From assembly GCA_025936275.1 (NCBI GenBank), contig JAICTR010000157.1, positions 1 to 6,951 of the forward strand: a stretch of DNA of 6,951 nt. Direction: 5' to 3'. Shown here piece after piece: positions 1-6,060 of this stretch (its first letter is position 1; each line of letters begins with the position of its first letter). Origin of the DNA: Burkholderiales bacterium (GTDB lineage Bacteria > Pseudomonadota > Gammaproteobacteria > Burkholderiales > Usitatibacteraceae). The notes below the pieces were generated by a model. It searched no databases. It was not told the origin of the DNA and worked only from the letters and a program-made list of their open reading frames with translations. The translations under genes were made by a program, and so were the position numbers.

Positions 1-725
1 CGGCATGCGCGTCGCTGCTCCTCGCCGGCTGCGATCGGCTTTCGCGCACGACGTGGTTTCCGCCGATCCTCGAGGGCGCCGAGGACCTCACGTATCGCGT
101 GCAGCGCCTCGTGACGTCCCGCCGCGCGATGGCGAAGGAATACACCGAGGCGGATCTCTCCCCGCGCTTCCGCAGCAACGGCACCGCGCTTCCCCAGGAC
201 GAGGGCTACATCCGCCTCGCGCAGGGCGATTTCGCGGATTGGCGATTGCAGGTCGGCGGGCTCGTCGAGAATCCCCTGGCATTGAGTCTCGCCGAGCTGC
301 GCGCGATGCCCTCGCGCACGCAGATCACGCGCCACGATTGCGTCGAGGGCTGGAGCGCCATCGGCAAGTGGACCGGCGTCCCGCTCTCGCAGGTGCTCGC
401 GCTTGCCCGTCCGCACGCGAACGCGCGCTACGTGGTCTTCCATTGCGCCGATCCGATGGAAGGCACGCCGCGGAGCAAGTACTACGAGAGCATCGACATG
501 GAGGATGCGCACCATCCGCAGACGATCCTCGCCTACGCGCTCAACGGAGCACCGCTGCCGATCCCGAACGGAGCGCCGCTGCGCCTGCGGGTCGAGCGCC
601 AGCTGGGCTACAAGATGGCGAAGTATTTGATGGCGATCGAGCTGGTGGAGGATTTCTCGCGCCTCCGCGGCGGCCGCGGGGGATACTGGGAGGATCAGGG
701 CTACGAGTGGTATGCCGGCATCTGA
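1..725 (+). CDS. Molybdopterin-dependent oxidoreductase, sulfite oxidase/YedY-like fold (5' truncated)
   Basis: The reading frame is open from base 3 to the TGA at 723-725 and gives 240 residues; the true start lies upstream of the window (the ATG at base 5 and the GTG at 99 are not convincing starts, since conserved-looking sequence continues upstream of 99 in frame). The first visible residues contain LLLAGC, a lipobox-like motif with Cys at residue 10, so the mature protein may be a lipid-anchored periplasmic enzyme. The segment RHDCVEGWS, followed by a KWTGVPL segment, is the typical molybdenum-cofactor-binding region of the sulfite oxidase family; Cys113 (codon 339-341) would be the molybdenum ligand. 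The C-terminal part has RQLGYKMAKYLMAIELV, also typical of these proteins. The family carries out oxygen-atom transfer redox reactions, often with a membrane cytochrome b partner, but neither substrate nor partner can be read here. The family call is firm; the substrate is unknown. Confidence 0.88.
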   Translation, partial: ACASLLLAGCDRLSRTTWFPPILEGAEDLTYRVQRLVTSRRAMAKEYTEADLSPRFRSNGTALPQDEGYIRLAQGDFADWRLQVGGLVENPLALSLAELRAMPSRTQITRHDCVEGWSAIGKWTGVPLSQVLALARPHANARYVVFHCADPMEGTPRSKYYESIDMEDAHHPQTILAYALNGAPLPIPNGAPLRLRVERQLGYKMAKYLMAIELVEDFSRLRGGRGGYWEDQGYEWYAGI

Positions 726-751
726 ACCGCTAAGCTATCGGGCGGCTCGAT

Positions 752-757
752 GGGAGG
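752..757 (+). promoter_or_regulatory. Shine-Dalgarno GGGAGG deciding the start at 763
   Basis: GGGAGG ends 5 bases before the ATG at 763. An in-frame ATG at 712 lies inside the end of the upstream gene and would add 17 residues with no comparable site, so this motif favours 763. Confidence 0.75.
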
Positions 758-762
758 ATCCT

Positions 763-1152
763 ATGTTCGGCACGCTTTCGGTACCGTTCGGCGCGAAGAT
801 GCTTTTCAACATGGTGACGCTCAAGTCCGGCGTCACGGTCGACGACGTGGAGCTCGCGATCGGCGAGATGTGCAACGTCGTGAAGGCCACCTACGGCGGG
901 GACAAGGGCGGCTTCCTCGGCGGGCAGGTGTTCCGCTTCTCGGGCTTCGCGTCGGAGGAAGGCTCTCTCGGCGGCGCCGACCCGGCCGAAGCGCACGTCG
1001 CGATCGTCACCTACTGGCGCTCGTTCGAGGAGCACGAGCGCTCGCACGCCGACCGGGCGTTCCGCGACAAGTTCTGCGCGCTCGCGAAGATGTGCAGCGA
1101 GAGCCGCGAGCTGGGCTACGAGATGATGTGGCAGGGCGCGGCCGAGTCCTAG
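763..1152 (+). CDS. Small protein of unknown function, possible dimeric alpha/beta-barrel (ABM-like) fold
   Basis: This 129-residue protein has no signal peptide or membrane segment and should be cytoplasmic. I do not recognise a named family with certainty. The pattern is a beta-strand (LFNMVTLKSG, about residues 14-23), a helix (VDDVELAIGEMCNVVKATYG), a strand with GGQVFRFSGF, then HVAIVTYWRSFEEHERSHAD followed by a long helix and a last strand near ELGYEMMWQG. A strand with a Trp, then a helix rich in Glu and His, resembles antibiotic-biosynthesis-monooxygenase or Dabb-type ferredoxin-like proteins, which form dimeric barrels; this is a fold-level inference. It begins 37 bases after the molybdoenzyme stop, so co-transcription is likely. 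It ends in TAG at 1150-1152, only 4 bases from the stop of the convergent crotonase gene. The reading frame is solid, the function is not. Confidence 0.8.
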   Translation: MFGTLSVPFGAKMLFNMVTLKSGVTVDDVELAIGEMCNVVKATYGGDKGGFLGGQVFRFSGFASEEGSLGGADPAEAHVAIVTYWRSFEEHERSHADRAFRDKFCALAKMCSESRELGYEMMWQGAAES

Positions 1153-1156
1153 CTTC

Positions 1157-1933
1157 TCACTTTCCCTTCCACTGCGGCGGGCGCTTGTTGAGGAACGCGT
1201 CCATCCCCTCGCGGAAGTCGCCGCTCATGTAGCACATGAGGATCAGGTCCTCGGCCTCCTCGCGCGAGAGGCGATTCTGCAGGCGGCGCAATCCTTCCTT
1301 GGTCGCGCGGAGCGTGAGCGGCGCATGGCCCGCCACGAGCTTCGCGAGCTCCCCGGCTCGGCGCTCGAGCGCCGCCGCATCCTCCACCAGCTCGCCCACG
1401 AGTCCCACGCGCAACGCTTCGTCCGCTTCCACCAGCCGCGCGGTGAAGATGAGGTCCTTGGTGCGCGCGGGACCGACCAGGGCGGAAAGCCGCGAGAGGC
1501 TCGCGCTCGAGAGGCAGTTGCCGAGCGTTCGCGCGATGGGAAAGCCGATGCGCACGTTGCGCGCGGCGATGCGCAGGTCGCAGCACGCGGCGATCGCGGC
1601 GCCGCCCCCGGTGCACGCGCCGGAGATCGCGGCGATCGTCGGCACGCGGCACTGCTCGAGCGCGGTCAGGATGCGGTCGATGCGCGCCTCGTAGTCGAGC
1701 GAATCCTGCGGCGTCTTGAAGGCGCGGAACTGGTTGATGTCGGTGCCCGAGGCGAAGGCCTTCTCGCCCGCGCCGCGCAGCACCATCACGCGCAGCGACT
1801 CGTCGCCGTTCGCCTGCTCGCAGATCGACGCCAGCTCCTCGTACATCGCGAAGGTGAGGGCGTTGCGCGCCTCGGGGCGGTTGAAGGTGATCCAGGCGAT
1901 GTCGCCGCGGCGTTCGTGCAGGAGGTCGGGCAT
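1157..1933 (-). CDS. Crotonase-fold protein (enoyl-CoA hydratase/isomerase family), atypical active site
   Basis: The product has 258 residues, the usual length for single-domain crotonases. The first oxyanion-hole segment is visible as KAFASGTDINQF (residues 58-69), and the second as SGACTGGGAAIAACCDLRIA (104-123). The C-terminal helices are complete and end in PPQWKGK, a common ending in this family. Aligned without gaps to rat mitochondrial enoyl-CoA hydratase, the position of catalytic Glu144 is Ala113 and that of Glu164 is Ile133. The fold and acyl-CoA binding are therefore well supported, but classical enoyl-CoA hydration is doubtful; an isomerase, hydrolase or other acyl-CoA reaction is possible. 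The start is the ATG at 1933-1931, the only Met near the N-terminus, and it has no strong Shine-Dalgarno site. The gene lies 44 bases downstream of the permease gene on the same strand and is probably the last gene of that cluster. Confidence 0.9.
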   Translation of the reverse strand: MPDLLHERRGDIAWITFNRPEARNALTFAMYEELASICEQANGDESLRVMVLRGAGEKAFASGTDINQFRAFKTPQDSLDYEARIDRILTALEQCRVPTIAAISGACTGGGAAIAACCDLRIAARNVRIGFPIARTLGNCLSSASLSRLSALVGPARTKDLIFTARLVEADEALRVGLVGELVEDAAALERRAGELAKLVAGHAPLTLRATKEGLRRLQNRLSREEAEDLILMCYMSGDFREGMDAFLNKRPPQWKGK

Positions 1934-1977
1934 GGTGATGTCTCGGATGAAGTCGATCGAAGGATACCAGCCGCGGA

Positions 1978-2886
1978 TTAGCGCCACGCGGAGGCGACGA
2001 TGCCGCCGGCGATGAGCGCGAAGGCGAGCGCGTGGTACCAGTGCGGCGCCTCCCCGAGGAGCACGAGCACGAGGAGCGCCGCGAAGAGCGGCGTGAGGTT
2101 GGAGAAAAGCGCCGCGACGGTGGGGCCCACGCGCGCGACGCCGGCGCCCCACGCCCAGTACGCGATCACCGCCGGTCCGAGGGCGACGAAGGCGAGCGCC
2201 GCGCCGAGCTTCGGCGTGAACGGCCCGTAGTGCGGGTGGAACGCGAATTCCACCAGCGCTCCCGCGATCGCCCACGCCGCGCCGAAGAGGAGCTGCGCCG
2301 CGAGGAGCTCCGCCCAGTTCCACGCGGGCCGGCGCTCGCCGCGCATCGATGCCGGCGGCCGCGCGAGCATCCAGCTGTAGATCGCCCATGCGAGGCCCGC
2401 GGGCAGCATGAAGAGGTCGCCGGCGACGAAGTGCATCGCGACCAGCGTCGCCATGCTGCCGCGCGAGAGCACCGCGATCACGCCCACGAAGGAGAGCAAC
2501 GAGCCGACGGCCTGGCGCCACGTCGGGCGCACGCGATAGCCGATGAGGCCGACCAGCACCATCCACACCGGCGCCGCCGCGGCGATCAGCGTCACGTTGA
2601 CGGGCGAGGAGGTTCGCAGCGCGTAGTACTGGAAGCCGTTGTACGAGCCGATGCCGATCAAACCCACCAGCGCGAAGTAGCGCCAGCGCTCGAGCAGCGC
2701 CCGCGGCCGCGCCAGGACGCGCCAGCCGATCGCCAGCACGATGAGCAGCGCGAGCGTCCAGCGCACGGCATTGAGCGCGAGCGGCGGGATGGCGGGAACC
2801 ACCAGCGCGCCCACCACGGCGTTGCCGGCCCACAGCAGCGGAGGCACCGCGAGGAGCGTCGCGGTGCGGGCGTCGATGCGCGACAA
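1978..2886 (-). CDS. EamA/DMT-superfamily permease (RhaT-like), 10 membrane segments
   Basis: The 302-residue product is very hydrophobic. About ten membrane segments can be placed at residues 8-28, 33-56, 68-90, 96-118, 125-141, 152-174, 192-213, 226-248, 254-276 and 283-301, arranged as two EamA repeats. Typical motifs are LLWAGNAVVG in the first segment, LNAVRW at the start of the second, SSPVNVTLIAAAAPVWMVLVG in the fourth and LFSNLTPLFAALLVLVLLGEAP near the end. Members of this inner-membrane family export or import small metabolites such as amino acids; the substrate cannot be predicted here. The frame has no suitable ATG, so I chose TTG at 2886-2884, which gives MSRIDARTATLL and keeps the first segment whole. 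No Shine-Dalgarno sits at good spacing; a GGAGGA lies 24 bases away. A GTG at residue 14 is a less attractive alternative. Gaps to the flanking genes on the same strand are 59 and 44 bases. Confidence 0.9.
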   Translation of the reverse strand: MSRIDARTATLLAVPPLLWAGNAVVGALVVPAIPPLALNAVRWTLALLIVLAIGWRVLARPRALLERWRYFALVGLIGIGSYNGFQYYALRTSSPVNVTLIAAAAPVWMVLVGLIGYRVRPTWRQAVGSLLSFVGVIAVLSRGSMATLVAMHFVAGDLFMLPAGLAWAIYSWMLARPPASMRGERRPAWNWAELLAAQLLFGAAWAIAGALVEFAFHPHYGPFTPKLGAALAFVALGPAVIAYWAWGAGVARVGPTVAALFSNLTPLFAALLVLVLLGEAPHWYHALAFALIAGGIVASAWR

Positions 2887-2945
2887 GGAATCGAAGGATC
2901 GGTGCGAGCTTCCTCCGAGCCTAGCCGAATCCGGCGCTTCCTGCT

Positions 2946-4010
2946 TCAGCCCTTGAGGCGGTTCCTCACCAGCCAGGCATCGACGCGCGCGACGGTCTCG
3001 TCGACGCTGGCGTGACGCATGCCCTTGCGCGCGCCCATCGACTGCACCAGGCGATCGACGCGCTCGATGTTCGGTGCGCCCGCGGCGAGCGCGCGAGCGG
3101 CCGAGGAAGGACTGCCCAGCGACTGGGCGGCGAGCGCGTATTTCTCGAACGGCACCATGTCGGCGGGGCTCGCCCCCATCGCGACGCAGAGCCCCACCAC
3201 CCATTCGTACACCGCGCGCGCCGCCTCGATCTCGCCGTGCACCGCGTCCCGGATCGAGCGCACGCCGTGGTCGAGCACGCAGCGATAGTTGCCCGCCATC
3301 AGCATCGCCCACTTGGCGAGCGGCACGAAGGCCGAATCGTGCACCTTGAGCTTCACGGGAAGGTCGATTTCCTCGCCATCGACCTCGAGGCGCGCGCGCT
3401 CGATGCCCTCGGCGAGCTCCCGCAGCAATGCGGTGTGCGCATCGGACGCGAAGCGCGCGACCTTGAAGTTCGTGGCGAGCCGCACCTGCAGCACGTTGCC
3501 GTCTTCCTCGGGCGGGCGGAACGCCTGCGGGTCGGGGCTGCAGAGCGTCATCAGCGACGGATCGAAGCCTTCCCAGATCGAGGCATCGGTGTAGCTTTCG
3601 GCGCATTCGCCGGCGTCGGTGACGCCCACGCGCGAGAGATACGGCGGCGGTGGCATGTTCATGATCGACATGCACGGCACGCGCGAGCGCGCGGCGCGAT
3701 CGAGCAGCTCGCGCACGCCGGGCGAGCCGTACTGCGGCTCCTGCATCGCGAGCACGACGAGGTCGTAGGCGCACGGATCCGCATGCTCGGGCGTGGTCGC
3801 GCCCACGTGCCCCGCGAGGCTGCGCGAGCGCAGCTCCACCGGCCGATCGCGGCCTTTCACCGGCAGGCGCACGACGACGCCGCGTTCCTCGATGAGCGCG
3901 GCGTTGCGCGCGCGGCAGGTAAGCGTCACCGAATGTCCCGCGAGCGCGAGCTTCGCGCCAAGCAGCGCGCCGTAGGAAGCGCCGAACACGAGGATCTTGC
4001 GTCGAGCCAT
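2946..4010 (-). CDS. Ketopantoate-reductase-like (ApbA/PanE fold) NAD(P)-dependent oxidoreductase, divergent
   Basis: The 354-residue product opens with a Rossmann strand and glycine loop, KILVFGASYGALLGAKLALAGHSVTLTCR (residues 5-33), and has the helical C-terminal domain of the PanE superfamily, including AKWAMLMAGNYRC (232-244) and a SSAARAL...IERVD segment (302-319). Lys233 matches the catalytic Lys176 of E. coli PanE, Asn241 matches Asn184 and Glu316 probably matches Glu256. The position of substrate-binding Asn180 is Leu237. The glycine motif is GASYGA rather than GxGxxG, one residue shorter, and the protein is about 50 residues longer than PanE. I therefore read it as a reductase of a 2-oxo or similar acid other than ketopantoate, and do not assign panE. 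The ATG at 4010 has AGGAG (4022-4018) at 7-base spacing. It is the first gene of a probable reductase-permease-crotonase cluster. Confidence 0.82.
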   Translation of the reverse strand: MARRKILVFGASYGALLGAKLALAGHSVTLTCRARNAALIEERGVVVRLPVKGRDRPVELRSRSLAGHVGATTPEHADPCAYDLVVLAMQEPQYGSPGVRELLDRAARSRVPCMSIMNMPPPPYLSRVGVTDAGECAESYTDASIWEGFDPSLMTLCSPDPQAFRPPEEDGNVLQVRLATNFKVARFASDAHTALLRELAEGIERARLEVDGEEIDLPVKLKVHDSAFVPLAKWAMLMAGNYRCVLDHGVRSIRDAVHGEIEAARAVYEWVVGLCVAMGASPADMVPFEKYALAAQSLGSPSSAARALAAGAPNIERVDRLVQSMGARKGMRHASVDETVARVDAWLVRNRLKG

Positions 4011-4233
4011 CGGAAATCTCCTGGGCTTTTACATCCTGCGTCGTTGGATGCGCATCTGAGCATCGCGTGCGGCCCGCGGGAATTGGTATTGCGGCAACCA
4101 GGCGTTCGCATTCGGCGAAGGGCGAGCCTCCGCGGCGGCGGCGTGGTCCATCTGGAACGGTCGCCGGGACGAGAAGCGCAACGACGCGGCCCTACAAAGG
4201 AAGTCGCAAGCCTGCTACGTCCTGGAGCCGCGA
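4011..4233. promoter_or_regulatory. Divergent intergenic region between the reductase cluster and the HAF-repeat gene
   Basis: These 223 bases separate two divergently read genes and must hold the promoters for both. The Shine-Dalgarno for the minus gene is AGGAG at 4018-4022; that for the plus gene is GGAG at 4224-4227, 6 bases before its ATG. A perfect 10-base palindrome, GATGCGCATC, lies at 4047-4056. I could not identify a convincing -35/-10 pair on either strand, and I see no conserved gene or RNA here. Confidence 0.5.
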
Positions 4234-5187
4234 ATGAACCCGTACCGCCGCAGCACCCGTTGGACCCTCGGCCTCGTCCTTCTCCTCGCCGCTGCCTGCG
4301 CGGGTGCCGCGCCGCCGTCGCCGCGCTGGACCCTGGTCGACCTGGGAACGCTCGGCGGCGACGGCAGCTTCGGTGCGGCGGTGAGCGACAGCGGCTACGT
4401 GGCCGGCTGCGCCAACACCGCCTCGGGCGCCGTGCATGCGTTCCTTTATCGTGCCGGGACCATGGTCGACCTCGCCGGAGACGAGGCCGGCGACAGCTGT
4501 GCGCTGGCGGTGAACGACAGCGGCGCCGCCGCGGGCCGCGCCGCGGGCGGCGGGCTGGTGGTGTGGGAAGGCGGCCAGATGACCGCGCTCGGCGTGACCG
4601 GCGACATCAACGCGATCAACGACGCCGGCCTCGTCGTCGGCGCGTACCAGGCGGGCGGCGAGCAGCGCGCGTTCGCCTACCAGCAGGGCGTGTTTCGCGA
4701 CCTCGGCACCGGCGCGGGCAGTGTGGCGAACGGCGTGAACGCGCGCGGCGAGATCGTGGGCAGCGCCCAAGGCCATGCCTTCGCGCTGCTGCGCGACGGA
4801 ACGCTGCGCGACCTGGGTGCGCTCGCCGACGTATTCAGCGTCGCGAACGCCATCAACGACCGCGGCGAGATCGTCGGCATGGCGAGCAACCCGCAGCACA
4901 ACCTGTCCGCGTTCATCTACGACGGCACGCTGCAATGGCTCGCCGGCCCTTCGCTATCGGGGGCGGTCGACATCAACGATCGCGGCCTCGTCGTCTCGAG
5001 CGGGGAGGGCGTGTTCGGCTACGTCGTCGCGGGCTCGGACGTGACCCGCCTGGACAAGCTCCCCGATGTTGTCGCGAAAGGCTGGCACCACATGGAGCCC
5101 ACCGGCGTGAACCAGCGCGGCTGGATCGTCGGCACCGGGTTCGACCCGCAAGGCCAGCCGCGCGCCTTCCTGCTCATGCCGCGCTAG
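4234..5187 (+). CDS. Secreted HAF-repeat protein, candidate seven-bladed beta-propeller
   Basis: The 317-residue product starts with a basic N-terminus (MNPYRRSTRW) and a hydrophobic stretch (residues 11-23) ending in ACAGAAPP, a clear Sec signal peptide. Cleavage near residues 24-26 is likely; Cys22 after AAA makes a lipoprotein possible but the lipobox is poor. The rest consists of HAF-type repeats: a xxNDxGxxVG core at residues 49-58, 92-101, 127-136, 167-176, 206-215, 246-255 and 291-300, spaced 35-45 residues apart. Most cores are followed by an aromatic strand such as HAFLYRAGTMVDLAG or HAFALLRDGTLRDLGA. The mature N-terminus has WTLVDLGTLGG, the half-unit that would close the ring with the final RAFLLMPR strand. 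HAF-repeat proteins are extracytoplasmic and mostly of unknown function; no catalytic domain is fused here. GGAG at 4224-4227 supports the start. Confidence 0.88.
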   Translation: MNPYRRSTRWTLGLVLLLAAACAGAAPPSPRWTLVDLGTLGGDGSFGAAVSDSGYVAGCANTASGAVHAFLYRAGTMVDLAGDEAGDSCALAVNDSGAAAGRAAGGGLVVWEGGQMTALGVTGDINAINDAGLVVGAYQAGGEQRAFAYQQGVFRDLGTGAGSVANGVNARGEIVGSAQGHAFALLRDGTLRDLGALADVFSVANAINDRGEIVGMASNPQHNLSAFIYDGTLQWLAGPSLSGAVDINDRGLVVSSGEGVFGYVVAGSDVTRLDKLPDVVAKGWHHMEPTGVNQRGWIVGTGFDPQGQPRAFLLMPR

Positions 5188-5268
5188 GCACGCCGGGGCG
5201 AAATTCCGCGCCGAACCTCCCTTCGCGGCGGGCATAATGAGGGCTCGCAGCGGAAGGGCAGGAGAACA
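5188..5268 (+). promoter_or_regulatory. Gap before otsB with possible -10 element and ribosome site
   Basis: CATAAT at 5233-5238 resembles a sigma-70 -10 box in an otherwise GC-rich gap and would place transcription start about 25 bases before otsB. The matching -35 position reads GCCGAA, a poor match, so the promoter call is tentative. AGGAG at 5260-5264 lies 4 bases before the otsB ATG. No clear terminator hairpin for the HAF-repeat gene was found. Confidence 0.4.
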
Positions 5269-6060
5269 ATGCAGGCGCTGGACCCGCAGCTCGACATCGA
5301 TCGTTTCTTCCAGCGGGTGGGGCACGCGCGCGAGCGCGTGCTGCTGCTCGACTACGACGGCACGCTCGCGCCATTCCACAAGCGGCCGGAGCGTGCCGAG
5401 CCGTATCCGCGCGTCGCGCAACTGCTGCGTGACCTGAGCCGGCGCTGCGCGACGCGCATCGTCATCGTGAGCGGCCGGCGCCTCGCCGACCTGCGCGGCC
5501 CGCTCGCGCGCATTCCGCACGACGAGGCGTGGGCCTCCCACGGCTGGGAGCACTTCACCGTCGGCGGCGATCGCCTGGGCTACGAGCCGCCGCGCGGCGC
5601 GCAGCGCCAGCTGCAGCTCGCCGAGGCGCCGGCACGCTGCCTGGCGATGCACGGCGCGCGCATCGAGCGCAAGGTGGCGAGCGTCGCGGTGCACTGGCGC
5701 GGCATGCAGCCGGGCGCGGCGGAGCGCGTGCGCGAGCTCCTCGCGCAGGCGTGGCGCGGCCTCGCGATGGACGAGCTGGCGCTCCTCGAGTTCGACGGCG
5801 GCGTGGAGCTGCGCGCGCGCGGTCGCGACAAGGGCGACGCGGTGCGCGAGATCCTCGCCTCGTGCGGGCCCGATGCCGCGTGCGCCTACCTCGGCGACGA
5901 CCTCACCGACGAGGACGCGTTCGGCGCGATCCGCGAGCGCGGCCTCGGCGTGCTGGTCCGCCCCGAGCCGCGCGACACGCGTGCCCAGCTCTGGATCGCG
6001 CCGCCTCGCGAGCTCGTCGCCTTCCTCGAGCGCTGGTGCGAGAGCGGAGCGCCGCGTTGA
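5269..6060 (+). CDS. otsB: Trehalose-6-phosphate phosphatase OtsB
   Basis: The enzyme removes phosphate from trehalose-6-phosphate to give trehalose, in the cytoplasm, after OtsA. The 263-residue length is normal for bacterial OtsB. It is a HAD-superfamily phosphatase: motif I is LLLDYDGTLAP (residues 25-35) with nucleophile Asp28 and acid/base Asp30; motif II is IVSGR with Ser68; the motif III lysine is Lys188 in GRDKGDAV; motif IV is YLGDDLTDEDAF (207-218) with the metal-binding aspartates. The cap-domain signatures WASHGWEH (88-95) and IERKVASVAVHWRG (132-145) match trehalose phosphatases. All key residues are present, so it should be active. The ATG at 5269 is preceded by AGGAG. The gene ends in TGA overlapping the start of otsA, so the two are translated from one transcript and probably coupled. 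Confidence 0.96.
   Translation: MQALDPQLDIDRFFQRVGHARERVLLLDYDGTLAPFHKRPERAEPYPRVAQLLRDLSRRCATRIVIVSGRRLADLRGPLARIPHDEAWASHGWEHFTVGGDRLGYEPPRGAQRQLQLAEAPARCLAMHGARIERKVASVAVHWRGMQPGAAERVRELLAQAWRGLAMDELALLEFDGGVELRARGRDKGDAVREILASCGPDAACAYLGDDLTDEDAFGAIRERGLGVLVRPEPRDTRAQLWIAPPRELVAFLERWCESGAPR
6046..6049 (+). promoter_or_regulatory. Shine-Dalgarno GGAG for otsA inside the otsB 3' end
   Basis: GGAG lies 7 bases before the TTG at 6057, which is in frame with the whole OtsA sequence and overlaps the otsB stop as TTGA. No in-frame ATG or GTG occurs before the conserved LIVVSNRLP segment, so this site supports TTG as the start. Confidence 0.65.

Noticed and set aside
5..733. Plus-strand open frame beginning with the ATG at base 5
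   Set aside because: Its translation is Arg-rich and featureless, while the neighbouring frame carries the lipobox and all molybdoenzyme motifs.
1157..2833. Apparent 558-residue minus-strand protein with the crotonase as its C-terminal half
   Set aside because: The upstream half is an Arg/Ala-rich shadow of the permease gene in another frame. The crotonase has its own ATG and a complete N-terminus, so this is not a fusion.
1978..3774. Apparent 598-residue minus-strand protein with the permease as its C-terminal half
   Set aside because: The first half is the reductase gene read in the wrong frame, without domains. The permease repeats are complete from the TTG at 2886.
4031..4050. CATCC...GGATG inverted repeat as a terminator or operator
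   Set aside because: The arms are only five bases and no T-run follows; it is indistinguishable from chance.
4192..4935. Minus-strand 247-codon frame opposite the HAF-repeat gene
   Set aside because: No domain is visible, and the plus strand holds a signal peptide and regular repeats in frame with a ribosome site.
5188..5235. Possible terminator hairpin after the HAF-repeat gene
   Set aside because: The GC-rich arms (GGGGCGAA and TTCGCGGC) pair only partly and no T-run follows.
3012..5237. A 741-codon open frame on the plus strand crossing the reductase gene, the intergenic region and the HAF-repeat gene
   Set aside because: Its composition is dominated by Arg, Ala and His without any recognisable domain; it is antisense to one well-supported gene and out of frame with another. 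High GC depletes stop codons and produces such frames.
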